DNA from: Typha latifolia
Lineage: Eukaryota; Streptophyta; Magnoliopsida; Poales; Typhaceae
Length of the DNA: 64,000 bases
Assembly: GCA_019914945.1 (NCBI GenBank)
Contig: CM034099.1
Location: 11,545,001-11,609,000 of the forward strand
Direction: 5' to 3'
A program made the translations under genes and the position numbers. Below the pieces are notes generated by a model, which had not been told where the DNA came from, searched no databases, and was given only the letters and a program-made list of their open reading frames with translations. Below are positions 46,850 to 57,792 of the stretch, in pieces (the stretch's first letter is position 1; every line of letters starts with the position of its first letter).

Positions 46850-48936
46850 TCCGGCCGCACTAGCCGGAGGTTCTATCCACTCCTACGCCCAAGTCGAACT
46901 AGTCAACTTGGGGAGAAGTTGCTGGAGCCGGGGGGGGCTGCCGGTGACGAGGATCACCGGCAGCAACACCCCTCTCCTCTGTTTCTCCTTCTCTGTCAAG
47001 GAGACGAGGAGAGGGTGGAGGTTGGGCCCCCCACCGCTCTCTCTCCGTGGGCTATGGCGTGGGCTGCGTTGCAGCCCAAGTCCACAGTCCCCTCTTATTT
47101 TCTAAGGTCTCGGTGGACTGGGCTCTGGAGCCCAGTCCACCCCTTGGTTTCTGGTGGACTGCGGGAGGCCCTGCAGCCCACCTCCTTATTTGTTGTCAAA
47201 CTGGGCTCTTGAGCCCAGTCCATTACCTCTAGTCCAGTGGGCTGCAAGTAGGTCTGCAGCCCACTCTCTCTCTCTCACTCTCACTTAATTTGCTGGGCCT
47301 TGAACTCAGCCCAATCTTTAACATTTTTAACCCTAGTCTAATTAATTTTGAGTCTGTTATTTTTCTTAAATTCTGTTAGCTACCTAAATTGTAATTATTA
47401 TAATTTTTCTCAACCATGTTATTAATAAAATTAGGGACTATACAAAATTAAAATAGTACTTGAATCTATTAGTCTTCTCAATTATCTTCACATTTACAAT
47501 GTGAACGGCTCTAATGACCATTATTATTTTAATTAGGACAAATAATATCTCGGACCTAGAGAATCAAACTTAAATATACACAACAAGATTGTTAGTTTAT
47601 AAGTCCATTAATTTTATATCTATTTTATTTATAAATTATTAGATTCAGCATTGTGCGGGAAGGATCTTGAAATTCAAGAAGAGTCGACTGATTAGGAGAG
47701 TAAGACGGATTCCAGAAATACCCCAGGCGAGTAGAATTTTATAATAGTCTTTAAAAATGCATGCTTATGTCATATCTTACCTGTGATAGTTAAATGTCAT
47801 TTTCTTATGAAACTTATATGACATCTCATATTTGCATTTAATTACATGTCAGTTCTTACTTGTATTATTTATCACTTAATGCACATGTATGATAGACTAT
47901 ATGTTTGTTTATAATATCTGTTATTGTGATGATTATGTTAAATAAATAATAGAAGTCATGGCACCACATGCACGTATCACTATTAGTCAAGTCCCAGTTA
48001 GGCAGTGCCCTTTTACCTACTCAACCCGGGGTTAGGGGTAGAGTGTATATTATATAGTATCATATTAGCGGCCTACACCTGAGGTCGGTAGCAGGTGGAG
48101 TATTCAGGTGATTACACTGCCATAGTTGGAGACTTGACTAGTATGATATTAGAAAGATGATTGAGAGGAAGGGATTGTAGTTCTAGCGGTACCCGAGGAC
48201 GTAGGGTCAGGGCGTCTATTGAGCTGTGTGCTCTTACCAGCAGCCGTATGTGATAATTTCGCTCTGTATGATAATTACTAGAACGGTGTTGATGGGCCTA
48301 CGACTGGGGTCCTTAGTCTGATGGCCACAGACAACCGGTCATATGCAGCGTCGCCAGGCATGTATGGGCGATAATACTGCTAGTTGACTAGTCCCTCTCG
48401 ATTTTTATGATGCTATGTGAGATATGTTATTGTGACTCGACTCCTGTGTGGATTTCTATGTAAAATAAGCTATAATGATGAAAGCTATTAAAAGTCATAA
48501 TGTACATTTTTCCCTAACATGTTATGAGTTGCATTTTTACTTATCATGTAATATTCTTAGATTATTATTAGATTTTACTTGCTGGGCCTCGTGCTCACCG
48601 CTATTTTTGGTGGAAATATTTCAGAGATGATTATAGAGGATGCGGACATTGAGTAGCAGATTCATTCCTTATTTTTAGCATTTGTTTATTCTATCATTTC
48701 AGTTGGACTTAGCCCCTGCGAGGGTATTTATGTTTTAGCAAATTTGTGATGGACTTGTATTCCTAGAGGCTTGTTGAGGCCTATGATATTATAATTTAGG
48801 ATTATTTGTTGGATTATTATGGTATTCTTGACTTATTCAGATACTTGGTGAGATTATTTCACTCACCGATCACGTGGGAATCACGTGGACATGCTCCACG
48901 TGAAGAACACGTGAATTTTTGGAAGTGGGTGTTTCA
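46850..48936 (+). repeat. LTR-like block distantly related to L1
   Basis: It ends GTGGGTGTTTCA at 48936. The order of parts mirrors L1 LTRs in plus orientation: a GC-rich start with GGGCT..AGCCC inverted repeats (46920-47320), CT repeats, AT-rich DNA (47340-47640), and a body with ACCCGAGGACGTAGGGTCAGGG near 48190, like 820-845. The left edge and any primer site were not found. Frames at 46794-47232 are chance in GC-rich DNA. Confidence 0.5.
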
Positions 48937-49675
48937 ATAACATTTACTACCAAAAACTCGAAAATATTTAACACTAGGTTTCCTACCTTTCCAGATTCCA
49001 TATGCAGTCATTTTTGTACCTGGTCTTAGATAAATACGATTTATCACATATACTGCTGTATTGACCGCCTCTGCCCAAAACTTTTGAGTAACCTTTTTAG
49101 CGTGAAGCATAACCCTAGCCATTTCCTGCACAACTCGATTCTTTCTTCCCACAATCTTGTTCTGTTATAGAGTTATAGGAGATGAAAATTCATGTTGAAT
49201 ACCAAGAGAATCGCAAAATATAGAAAATTTTATATTTTTAAATTCTCTTCCATGATTAGAACGAATCCTAACTAGGGTAGTGATTTTTCATTCTACAATT
49301 TTAAGCATAGTGATTTAAAAACTTCAAAAGTTTCATACTTCTCACGTATAAAGGCAACCCAAGTATATCTAGAGTAATCATCGACCATTAAGAATATATA
49401 GCGTTTACCTCCAAGATTTTTTGTTTTTGTTGGACCCATCAAGTCCATGTGAAATAATTGTAGCACACGATCAATGGTAGCTGCATTTACCTTCTTGTGT
49501 GAGATCCGAATTTGTTTTCCAATTTGACACGAACTGCACACTCTTTTTAACATTTCTTTCATCGTAGGTATTCCTCTTACCACTTCTTGTTTGGATAGAG
49601 TAAATAATTCCTTGTGATTCACATGTCCAAGACGTTGATGCCAAAGATCTGCAATGTCAAAAAAGGCACTGTTAC
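48937..49675 (-). pseudogene. Sirevirus integrase
   Basis: Two frames. 49293-49622 carries the HHCC end (CSSCQIGKQIRISHKKVN) and the first catalytic Asp (FHMDLMGPTK). 48934-49152 carries the later core, QEMARVMLHAKKVTQKFWAE and AVYVINRIYLRPGTKM, up to FRVFGSKCY. The region between them (49160-49290) holds the second Asp in broken frames. It extends about 75 residues further than copy A before truncation. Confidence 0.85.
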
Positions 49676-49841
49676 ATTAAAGTTTATGTGACGTTCCAAC
49701 AACATAGGAATTATCAGATGTTCTAGATCCATAACATATAACATTACCATCATGATCTAGAATAGTATAATCATTTTTGGAGAATTTTATCTCATAATCT
49801 TCATCACAAAATTAACTGATGCTCAGAAGATTTGCTTTCAA

Positions 49842-50221
49842 TCACTTAACATAAAGAACATTTTCAAGAATAGAAACCCCCGGAGAACTTATCTTTCCTT
49901 TACCTATTACCTTGGATGAATTACCATCTCCGAATGTCACAACTCTCCCTTCATGTTTTTCAAGATTAGAAAATAACGACTTGTCATCCGACATATGTCT
50001 TGAACAGCCACTGTCTAAATACCACAAATCAGAATTTAAAGCTTTCTAGGTTGTATGCACAACATAACATTTCAAATCACTTTTCTTGACCCATATGGCC
50101 TTTATTTTCATCAAAAAATGAAAGCACTTCTAGGTTTTTGCAAAAATTTATAATGATGTCGAATATGCCCTAGAATGCCGCAATGATAGCATGTCGGAAC
50201 AAACCATTTTCTACTCACCTT
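49842..50221 (-). pseudogene. Sirevirus protease
   Basis: The frame at 49842-50027 has MWYLDSGCSRHMSDDKSLFS, containing the DSG active site, and GKISSPGVSILENVLYVK. The upstream part, with a damaged zinc knuckle, lies at 50030-50221 with stops. Confidence 0.83.
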
Positions 50222-50910
50222 TTATCGAGGAATGTGACTAAAGTTTACATTTGGTGTCGTTGAAGATTCACCAGTTTGTAGATTCACCTTCAATTTAGAA
50301 GCATTCATCCAGGATTGCTTTGTAAATGCAGTTGATGACTTCAGATATTCTTCTTTTTGTATACCTGCAGAAACGAAGACAGTTTTATTATTATTTGAAT
50401 TACTAGTGTATCCAACACCATACATGTCTTTTCTAGACATCTGAGCCTTTAAAATCTCGTCAAATTTGTTCTTCCCTTTTAGATATATCACTTCCTTATT
50501 CAGTCGCTTTAGTTCAATTTCATCGGCCTTTATTTTATTTTTTGCATTGTCAAGTTATTCAGAAAGGTCTTTGACACGTTCAAGTTTCAATTTGTACTTC
50601 TCCTCAAGTTGAATTCTTTCTGGTTCGATTACCTTGAGTCTTTGAAATAGTCTAAGATTGCTTTTCTTGATTTTAAATGACTCCAAGTACAGGTCATTAT
50701 ATGCCTTTTAAATTTTAGATTCATCTTCCTCAGCTGGTAACATATCCTGATCATCTGTATTATCAATATCAATAACATAATCAATATTAAGTAGAGAAGA
50801 GGCAAAAACTACAAAGTTTTCTTCGTCTTTTTCAAAATCATCATCAGATTCATCTGAGTCATCCCAAGTAACTTTCATAGCTTTACCCTTCTTCTTAAGG
50901 CGATTAGGGC
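50222..50910 (-). pseudogene. Sirevirus gag coiled-coil part
   Basis: 50222-50491 ends with the NASKLKVNLQTGESS block that precedes the protease, equal to the start of the copy A frame at 3213. 50500-50890 encodes the coiled coil with several stops. Confidence 0.75.
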
Positions 50911-50984
50911 ATTCTTGTGCTATGTGTCCAAAACCAAAACATTTAAAACATCACCAGAACATTCAAAACATCGAACTTTATTTT

Positions 50985-51803
50985 CAGAATTCTTATTTTT
51001 CTGTTTGACACTGTTGTTGCTCACACTTGTATTCGAACTCACAGTATTCTTCTTTTACACAAAAGCTTTGTTTTTCTCAAGTTTTTCAGCATTCAACTTG
51101 TTTGGCTTCCGAAAGAATTTATTAAACTTTTTGACAAACATAGCCAACATCTCAACATCTAAATCACCTTCATCATCAGACTCCTCTATATTTTGTTCAA
51201 CTATGGATAGTGCAATCCCTTTGGACTTCCTCGGTTTTGAAAGGCTGGACTCAAATGTTTGTAGATTTTCTACCAATTGTTCAACTTTCATAGAATCGAT
51301 GTCCTTAATTTCCTCAATAGCTGTAACTTTTGCCTGAAACCTCTCTGGAAAAGACCTAAGGATCTTACGAACAATTTTGTTTTCAGGAATTTTCTCTCCT
51401 AGGTTGAAACTGGAGTTGACTATATCACTTAGCTTTGCATAGAACTCATCAAATGTCTCATTCTCCTCCATACGTAGAGTTTCAAAACTAGTAGTCAACC
51501 TCTGAAGTTTAGAAAGTTTTATAGCTATAGTTCCTTCGTGATTAGTTTTTAAGATCGTCCAAGCTTCTTTTACTATCTCACAAGTAAAAATTCTTCTAAA
51601 TTCTTCCGAGGAAACATAACTAAAAATTGCATTTATTGCCTTGCTATTCCATCCAACTTTTTCATAGTCTGACCTATCCCATGACTCTATCGGTTTATCA
51701 GCAAGTTTATCATCCACCATGTACATTGGTGGACTCCAACCGTTCACAACGGCAAACCATACTCGTTTATTTATAGACTTCAAGTAAGCTCTTATCCTAG
51801 CTT
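50985..51803 (-). pseudogene. Sirevirus gag, duplicated segment (inner copy)
   Basis: It begins ARIRAYLKSINKRVWFAVVN, contains LRMEENETFDEFYAKLSDIV and the serine/acid linker, and ends near the NNSVKQKNKNSENK block. It is the second of two tandem copies of this gag part; the frame 51055-51867 runs across the junction. It lacks the gag N-terminus. Confidence 0.85.
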
Positions 51804-52750
51804 TATTTTCGGAATTCTTATTTTTCTGTTTGACACTGTTGTTACTCACACATGTATTCGAACTCACAGTATTCTTTTTTTACACAAAAGCTTTGTTTTT
51901 CTCAAGTTTTTCAGCATTCAACTTGTTTTGCTTCCGAAAGAATTTATTAAACTTTTTGACAAACATAGCCAACATCTCAACATCTAAATCACCTTCATCA
52001 TCAGACTCCTCTATATTTTGTTCAACTATGGATAGGGCAATCCCTTTGGACTTCCTCGATTTTGAAAGACTGGATTCAAATGTTTATAGATTTCCTACCA
52101 ATTATTCAACTTTCATAGAATCGATGTCCTTACTTTCCTCAATAGCTGTAACTTTCGCCTGAAACCTTTCTGGAAGAGACCTAAGGATCTTATGGACAAT
52201 TCTGTTTTCAGGAATTTTCTCTCCTAGGTTGAAACTGGAGTTGACTATATCACTTAGCTTTGCATAGAACTCATCAAATATCTCATTCTTCTCCATACGT
52301 AGAGTTTCAAAACTAGCAGTCAACCTCTGAAGTTTAGAAAGTTTTATAGCTATAGTTCCTTCGTGATTATTTTCTAAGATTGTCCAAGCTTCTTTTGCTA
52401 TCTCACAAGTAGAAATTTTTCTAAATTTTTCCAAGGAAACACAACTAAAAATTACATTTATTGCCTTACTATTCCATCCAACTTTTTCATAATCTGTCCT
52501 ACCCCATGACTCTATCGATTTTTCAGCAAGTTTATCATCCACCATGTACATTGGTGGACTCCAACCGTTCACAATGGCAAACCATACTCGTTCATCTATA
52601 GACTTCAAGTAAGCTCTCATCCTAGCTTTCCAATATCCAAAATTTGATCCATCTAGGATAGGAGGTCTAATAGATGATGGTCCATCTCTATGAAAATCCA
52701 TGCCTATCTGATCTCTCTCAAAGGGTGAGAGAACCTGCTCTGATACTAAT
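51804..52750 (-). pseudogene. Sirevirus gag, outer copy with N-terminus
   Basis: The start MDFHRDGPSSIRPPILDGSN matches copy A. Residues then follow the UBN2 domain to the NSVKQKNKNSENK block at 51810, where the second copy begins. A stop lies near 52100, shown by the end of the frame 52102-52800. Confidence 0.85.
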
Positions 52751-53698
52751 TGAAAAACCCTTAGACACAAGTATGTATCTTTACTAGGCAATGATATCAC
52801 TCGTTCACTTAAGTAAAAGTCTGAAGAAAAATATTAAAAACGAAAGTAGAGATAAACGCCAAGATTTTAACATGGAAAAATCTAAACGGAAAAAAAACAC
52901 GGATCCAAATTCGGATAAAAACCAATTACTATGATAGTAGCAGTTACAAGACTGACTCACAAAACAACCCGTCGATCCAAACAACTTTGTTCCTCTCAGT
53001 CTTGCTCGCTAGAACCCACGATTCACTACTTCTCGTGATTGAAGTCCAACCTCAGTAGCCCTCGAGATTGATCTTTCGTCTAGATAGCCCTTAAGAGGAA
53101 AGATTAACTTTTGTAGATGAGTGGAACTTTGTTAGTTGAAGAACCGATATAGTCTCAAGAAGTCTCCTTCAATAATGCTTCTTCAACCCCCCTCAAGATA
53201 GGGCATCACAATCCTTATATATGATTTCCAAGATAGAGCCAAATCCAAGTCTTATCCGTACTCACAAATCCAAGTCTTATCCGAACTCACGAAAGTCCAA
53301 TTTTATCAAACTTCGTTGGTGCGTTCGAACGGGCCCGAGTGCGTTCGAACGCGACAACTTGAATTCTTCAGGTTGCGTTCAAACACGTTTGTGAATGCAG
53401 CTCTCGGTCGGTGTGAACGCAGTACCCGCGTTCGAACGCGTTTGTGAACGCGGCTCTCTGTCTGTGTGAACATAGTACCCGCGTTCGAATGCGTTTGTGA
53501 ACGTGACTCTCTGTCTGCGTGAACGCAAATTCCGCGTTCAAACGCGTTTGTGAACGTAGTGTGAACTCGACGGCTTTTCTCCAATAATCTTGCAATTCTT
53601 CAAACCAGAGATATTCTAGACTTCTGTAAAGCTCATATATATGAAAAAATACACTTAGAATATTTTGTACATAATTGCCAACAAATAAAAACCTAACA
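52751..53698 (-). repeat. 5' LTR of Sirevirus copy C
   Basis: 948 bases, minus strand TGTTAGGTTTTTATTTG to AAGGGTTTTTCA. The adjoining primer site is degenerate (TAGTATCAGAGC). TTCGAA palindromes cluster at 53320-53560 and TATATAAGG is near 53215. The set is shorter than in copies A and B. Confidence 0.87.
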
Positions 53699-54060
53699 AT
53701 AAATGAACAAGGGTGAGACAAGATGATAAAGATAAGTTTCCAAATGCATAAATTGGAAGAAGAAGCAGCTCAATCCGTTCCTACAACATCTAGTCAATCA
53801 CGTTCACGTAAAAAATATTGTTTTCTCTCTTTGCGACATTTAATGAGAGACTCGAGTATAAAGAGAGCAAAGTTGAAAGAAAAATAAGAAAAAATCCTCA
53901 AGGGCAAGAAAAATCGAATCCTACAACATCTAATCAATCACTTTCACATAAAAAATATTGTTTTATCTGTTTGCGTCATTTAATGAGAGACTCGAGTACA
54001 AAGAGGGCTAAGTTGAAAGAAAAATAAGAAAAAAAATCTCAAGTGCAAGGAAAGTCGAAA
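53699..54060 (+). repeat. Direct duplication of 140 bp upstream of the SNRNP27-like gene
   Basis: 53780-53919 is repeated at 53920-54053 with few changes. Both copies contain an open stretch ending with the same residues, KKYCF.., LRHLMRDSS and KRAKLKEK, followed by TAA. The first could start at an ATG near 53725 and would encode about 55 residues. No family is recognised; it may be a relic exon. Confidence 0.6.
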
Positions 54061-54196
54061 ATGACCCTAACCTGCCAAATAAAAAATCTAAGTGATTTTC
54101 GGTACAAATAACCATAATAATATTGGAAAACTTTTAGCGGCAATTAAGTAAAAATCTTAAAAAAAAAAGAAAAAGAAAAATCCTACCCTAACTAGC

Positions 54197-54204
54197 TATA
54201 TATG
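54197..54204 (+). promoter_or_regulatory. Possible TATA box of the SNRNP27-like gene
   Basis: CTATATATG about 50 bases before the start codon. A start site 25-35 bases downstream would leave a leader of only about 20 bases and would exclude the upstream out-of-frame ATG at 54202. Confidence 0.4.
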
Positions 54205-54251
54205 CCCGCTCGTTGGAACACTCGTGCTTGCCCCCCGAGGGAGAGAGTGAG

Positions 54252-54869
54252 ATGGGAGACCGGCGACGAGATAAGGAGAAGCTTCGCGACCGCGAGCAGG
54301 ATCGCGACGACCATCGCGACCGAGAGAGAGACCGCGACCGAGACAGAGACCGCAACCGAGATCGAGAACGAGACCGCGATCGGGATCGACACCGCGACCG
54401 AGATCGTGACGTCCGCGAACGAGACAGAAAGCGTTCCCATTCCCGATCCCGCTCCGCCTCTGCTGACCGCTCCCACCGCCGCCACAGCCGTCACAGCCAC
54501 CGCTCTCCCTCTTCTCCCGACTCCCACCGCCACAAGCGCCGCCGCGAGGGCAGCGACGACGACCGCCACCCCGCCGCTTCCACAGATGTCACCGACGACA
54601 AGAAAAAGCACGGAGGCGGCGCTTCCGTTGGAGAAGGTGATGATCCTGCTAATGGCAACGTGGCAGCGGTGCCGACGGACGCGGATGTCGAAGAGCTGGA
54701 GATGATGAAGAAGCTGGGCATCCCGATAGGGTTTGATTCGACGAAGGGGAAGCCCGTGCCGGGGGCAGATGTGAGTGCGGTGAGGGTGGTTACGAAGCGG
54801 CAGCCGAGGCAGTACATGAATCGGAGAGGAGGGTTTAATCGCCCCCTGCCGCGGGAGCTGAATCGTTAA
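54252..54869 (+). CDS. U4/U6.U5 tri-snRNP 27 kDa protein (SNRNP27 family)
   Basis: The 205-residue protein belongs to the SNRNP27 family, a component of the U4/U6.U5 tri-snRNP in nuclear pre-mRNA splicing. Residues 1-60 are an RD/RE dipeptide region, 61-100 have SR dipeptides and basic clusters ([10 protein letters not shown]), and 101-140 are an acidic and Gly-rich linker. Residues 145-203 are the conserved domain, with [19 protein letters not shown] and [14 protein letters not shown]; the human homologue ends with the same NRPL-type tail. The ATG at 54252 is the first in-frame ATG and has G at -3 and +4. There is no intron, no stop and no frameshift. GC content is far above its surroundings. 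It is flanked by a Sirevirus LTR 550 bases upstream. An intact retrocopy is an alternative to the parental gene. Confidence 0.92.
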   Translation: MGDRRRDKEKLRDREQDRDDHRDRERDRDRDRDRNRDRERDRDRDRHRDRDRDVRERDRKRSHSRSRSASADRSHRRHSRHSHRSPSSPDSHRHKRRREGSDDDRHPAASTDVTDDKKKHGGGASVGEGDDPANGNVAAVPTDADVEELEMMKKLGIPIGFDSTKGKPVPGADVSAVRVVTKRQPRQYMNRRGGFNRPLPRELNR

Positions 54870-55083
54870 TGAGGAAGGTTAGCGTTTCCTGGTGCCCTAG
54901 GTTTTTTGGGTCCTTGTTGAAAGATGGTTCTGACTATATTTTGAGTTTTACACCTGTTTAGAAACCCTACATGCTATAATTGGTTGGTTTGAAGTTATGT
55001 GTTTCTTAGATTTTGTAATTGCAACTACTTAGTTGTTGGATATCAATTGCTTTCAGTAGATTTGAATGTATTTCATAAAGTAT

Positions 55084-55089
55084 AATAAA
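55084..55089 (+). terminator. Candidate polyadenylation signal
   Basis: AATAAA 215 bases after the stop codon of the SNRNP27-like gene, in AT-rich DNA. It is a plausible position for a plant 3' UTR, but plant signals are loose. Confidence 0.4.
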
Positions 55090-55699
55090 TTCTGACGAGT
55101 TAAGGTTAGATTTAGTGGGGTTTCATTTGTCATTAATGATGAAGTTCTTGACATACCAAAAGTACTCTTTAAAATACTTGTATTTCTTTTTTCCTCCTCT
55201 TGCCAACAGCCAACTCCCTCCAATTTTTGAATCTTGCTGCTACTCCAACTAGATATACCTCTGTATCCCTATTAAATCTCTCAAAATCATGTAAGCATTA
55301 GTGATACAACTAGGTACAATTACAAGTAATAGTACTGACTATAACCACTGAGGCAGCCACTGCAGTCTACAACAATAATCTAGGTTCAATGGAGCCCAAG
55401 AAGCTGAAGGAGAGGGAGAACAAGCATTCTCCTGATGTCTGTTATGTGTGTTGCAAAAGGTAGAATGATGTTAATGCTTCTTTTAATAATGGTAAATGAA
55501 GTAGAAAAATAATCAATAAGAATCTTTTGTATCATCAATACAATTAATATGCATTCATTTGATCATTTCTTCTCTAAAACCCACATGCCATAGATTATTT
55601 GCAAATTGCAAATTCCACATTCAAGTATTCTTCCTATTCCTTCTTTTCCGGTGAGTCCTCTTAGTAAGTTATATAGCATAAAACTTTTGATCATCAATT
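55090..55699. other. Intergenic AT-rich DNA with one small open frame
   Basis: A 24-codon frame at 55390-55464 opens MEPKKLKERENKHSPDVCYV, ends CCKR and could meet a donor site (AAG/GTAGAA). It is too short to assign. Nothing else is seen. Confidence 0.3.
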
Positions 55700-55760
55700 A
55701 GAGTAGTTTCATTGCCGACCCCAAATAGTTGGGAATAAATGCTTAGTTGTTGTTGTGGTT
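55700..55760 (+). mobile_element. Possible SINE (Au-type) 3' tail
   Basis: GCCGACCCCAAATAGTTGGG followed by AATAAATGCTTAGTTGTTGTTG resembles the 3' end of the plant Au SINE, which closes with CCGACCCCA..TAGTGGGA..AAGGCTT and (TTG)n. The 5' body with the RNA polymerase III boxes is not evident, so this would be a truncated copy. Confidence 0.45.
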
Positions 55761-56734
55761 ACAGTTATTTTATGTTTTAAACTTTTTAAATTTGCCAAAA
55801 CTTTATAATATGAGCATAGGTTTGATATAGCAACAATTTGTGCAACTTGATAATCTTCTTTGTTACTCTTTCTCCACTAGAATGATATTCAAACAAGATA
55901 GTACTTATCATATGCTTAAGGACATGTTACTTTGATAAGCAGTAGTGAATACGTAATACCATGAATTGCTGCGTTTGTCTATACATGTTGTGTTGACACT
56001 AGGCACGAGATGTTGTACTTGTACTAACTCTATAATAGAAGAGCATGTGACCGGCTGCAACCTACTGAGAGTCTAAGACTATGCCCAATAAAGTTCAAGG
56101 CCTACAAAATACTTGCTAGAGTATTTTGTTAATTGAAAATGACACAAATGCAGAACTAGTGCAACTCTACATTTAAATATCTTTATATTTAATAAAACTT
56201 TGATGTTTTATTTACAGTTATACAACCAAATGATCTTATATAACATCACAACTTGTAATTTGTTGTATAACTACAAAGCACATGGGTCTAATAGCTATCC
56301 TTGATAGGGTGAGATATAATATGATACAACTCTGAAAATAAGAAAATTACTAAAGGTGCTACCCAAAAAATGTTGTCCTCAGTCTTGCTAGTTTGCTACT
56401 TTCTTATACTTCTTAAGAAATATTTGAAATGAGAGGAATAATAGAATGAACTCACATCCCATCTTAGTGAGTAAAAGTTTTTTAAAAATCGAATATGCAA
56501 TAGAAACTACATCAGAGTAGACAAATAATCGTTATACCAAATGGAGCCTCAATGCATAAATCCAATGCATGTAGCATAATCAAAACCACCTCATATACTA
56601 TATAACTAGGATATACTTAACATCTCAAGTGTATATATATATATATATATATCAATTTAGGTATCATCAATTTAGGAAACCATAGTCAATTGATAGACTC
56701 GTCCCACTTTAACTTCAGGATACTAGATTCTTTT
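55761..56734. other. Gene-free AT-rich DNA
   Basis: No gene or clear element. A short (AT)n run lies at about 56632-56651. Confidence 0.5.
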
Positions 56735-57792
56735 GGGCTCCGTTTGGTTTGAAATTAAACCATAGTCTTAATTTTTAGTCGAGATTTGGGTACCTTAAAT
56801 TAGTTTAAGGTAATTTGGTGTTTGGTTCTGAACTAGTTTAAGAGTGTATTTATTATTTATGATGTGATATAAAAAAGTGAAAAATTGTTGGTTTTGAAAG
56901 AAAATGGATGAGATGTAAATTTAACTACTCTGACATTTGTAGGCTTACATGTTATATATTTTTATTCGAATTATTTGTTGGCTTATAATGCGAAGTCTGC
57001 AAATAAGAAGAATAAGTACGTATACTGAGACTTGTCAAATCATATCTAATGTCATCATCACTATCCTCTCTCCTCTCTCTCAGCAAGTAAAATGGAGAGA
57101 GAATAATTTCGTTTGCGGGCTTAATCGCAAGCATTGTGTTCCATTTGTGGGCTTAATTGCAAGACATGTTCAACTTGCAGACTGGATTTGCGAGCTTAAT
57201 CGCTTCTAGTGCGTTCAGTTTGCGGGCTTATGTAAAATGAATATGTGGTGTCTATATATCTCCCATATTCATTTAAGCGAGTAAATTACTATCATAGACA
57301 CCATATATGCCTGCAAATAATTTAAAAATTACACTTAAGCCGCAAATGACTATTATAGACACCACATATTCATTTTAAGCCTGCAAATATATCTTCCATA
57401 TTTATTTAAGCCTGCAAATTACACTTAAGCCTGCAAATATATCTCCCATATTCATTTAAGCCTACAAATTACACTTAAGCCTGCAAGTAATTTAAAAATT
57501 ACACTTAAGTCCGTAAATGACTATTATAGACACCACATATTATTCATAATTTATAATAATGACGACCATCATTACATGCGAAGGGTAATTTTGTCCATTA
57601 AATTTACATCTCATCCATTTCTCTCCAAAATCAACACTTTTTTACATCACATCATAAATAATAAATACACTCTTCAACTAGTTCAGAACCAAGCATCAAA
57701 TTACTTTAAACTAGTTTAAGGTACCCAAATCAAGACTAAGAAATGAGATTAACTAATCAAGTTTAAGGCTTAGTCTCAAAACAAACGGGGCC
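56735..57792. mobile_element. Non-autonomous DNA transposon with inverted repeats of about 190 bp
   Basis: The left end (GGGCTCCGTTTGGTTTG) and the right end read in reverse (GGCCCCGTTTGTTTTG) begin long inverted repeats. They share GATTTGGGTACCTTAAA, TTTGGTTCTGAACTAGTT-like and GTGTATTTATTATTTATGAT blocks, and end at ATGGATGAGATGTAAATTTA. The 600-base centre has degenerate repeats with TTAAGCCTGCAAAT and no transposase. Superfamily is unresolved (Harbinger, hAT or Mutator type); no clear target duplication is visible. Confidence 0.72.

Larger units (their letters stand above)
48937..53698 (-). mobile_element. Sirevirus-type Ty1/copia retrotransposon, copy C (5' half)
   Basis: On the minus strand: 5' LTR 53698-52751, degenerate primer site, gag with an internal tandem duplication, coiled coil, protease, and integrase to 48937. 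RT, RNase H and the 3' LTR are missing. Residues match copy A closely, so both come from one family. It ends abruptly at an LTR-like block. Confidence 0.87.

Noticed and set aside
46794..47232. Three plus-strand frames of 61-103 codons in GC-rich DNA
   Set aside because: They overlap in different phases, have no domain and lie in an LTR-like block with palindromes.
26726..53698. Sirevirus copies B and C as two halves of a single element split by the 31640-48937 insertions
   Set aside because: Integrase C-terminal sequence is missing between them, and the outer flanks (ACTTT and ATAAA) do not form a target duplication.
54213..54251. A 13-codon N-terminal extension of the SNRNP27-like protein
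   Set aside because: It would begin at TTG, not ATG. The ATG at 54252 has good context and fits the family.
54192..54817. Minus-strand frames opposite the SNRNP27-like gene
   Set aside because: They are shadows of the GC-rich repeat in the sense coding region, with alanine/valine-rich low-complexity products.
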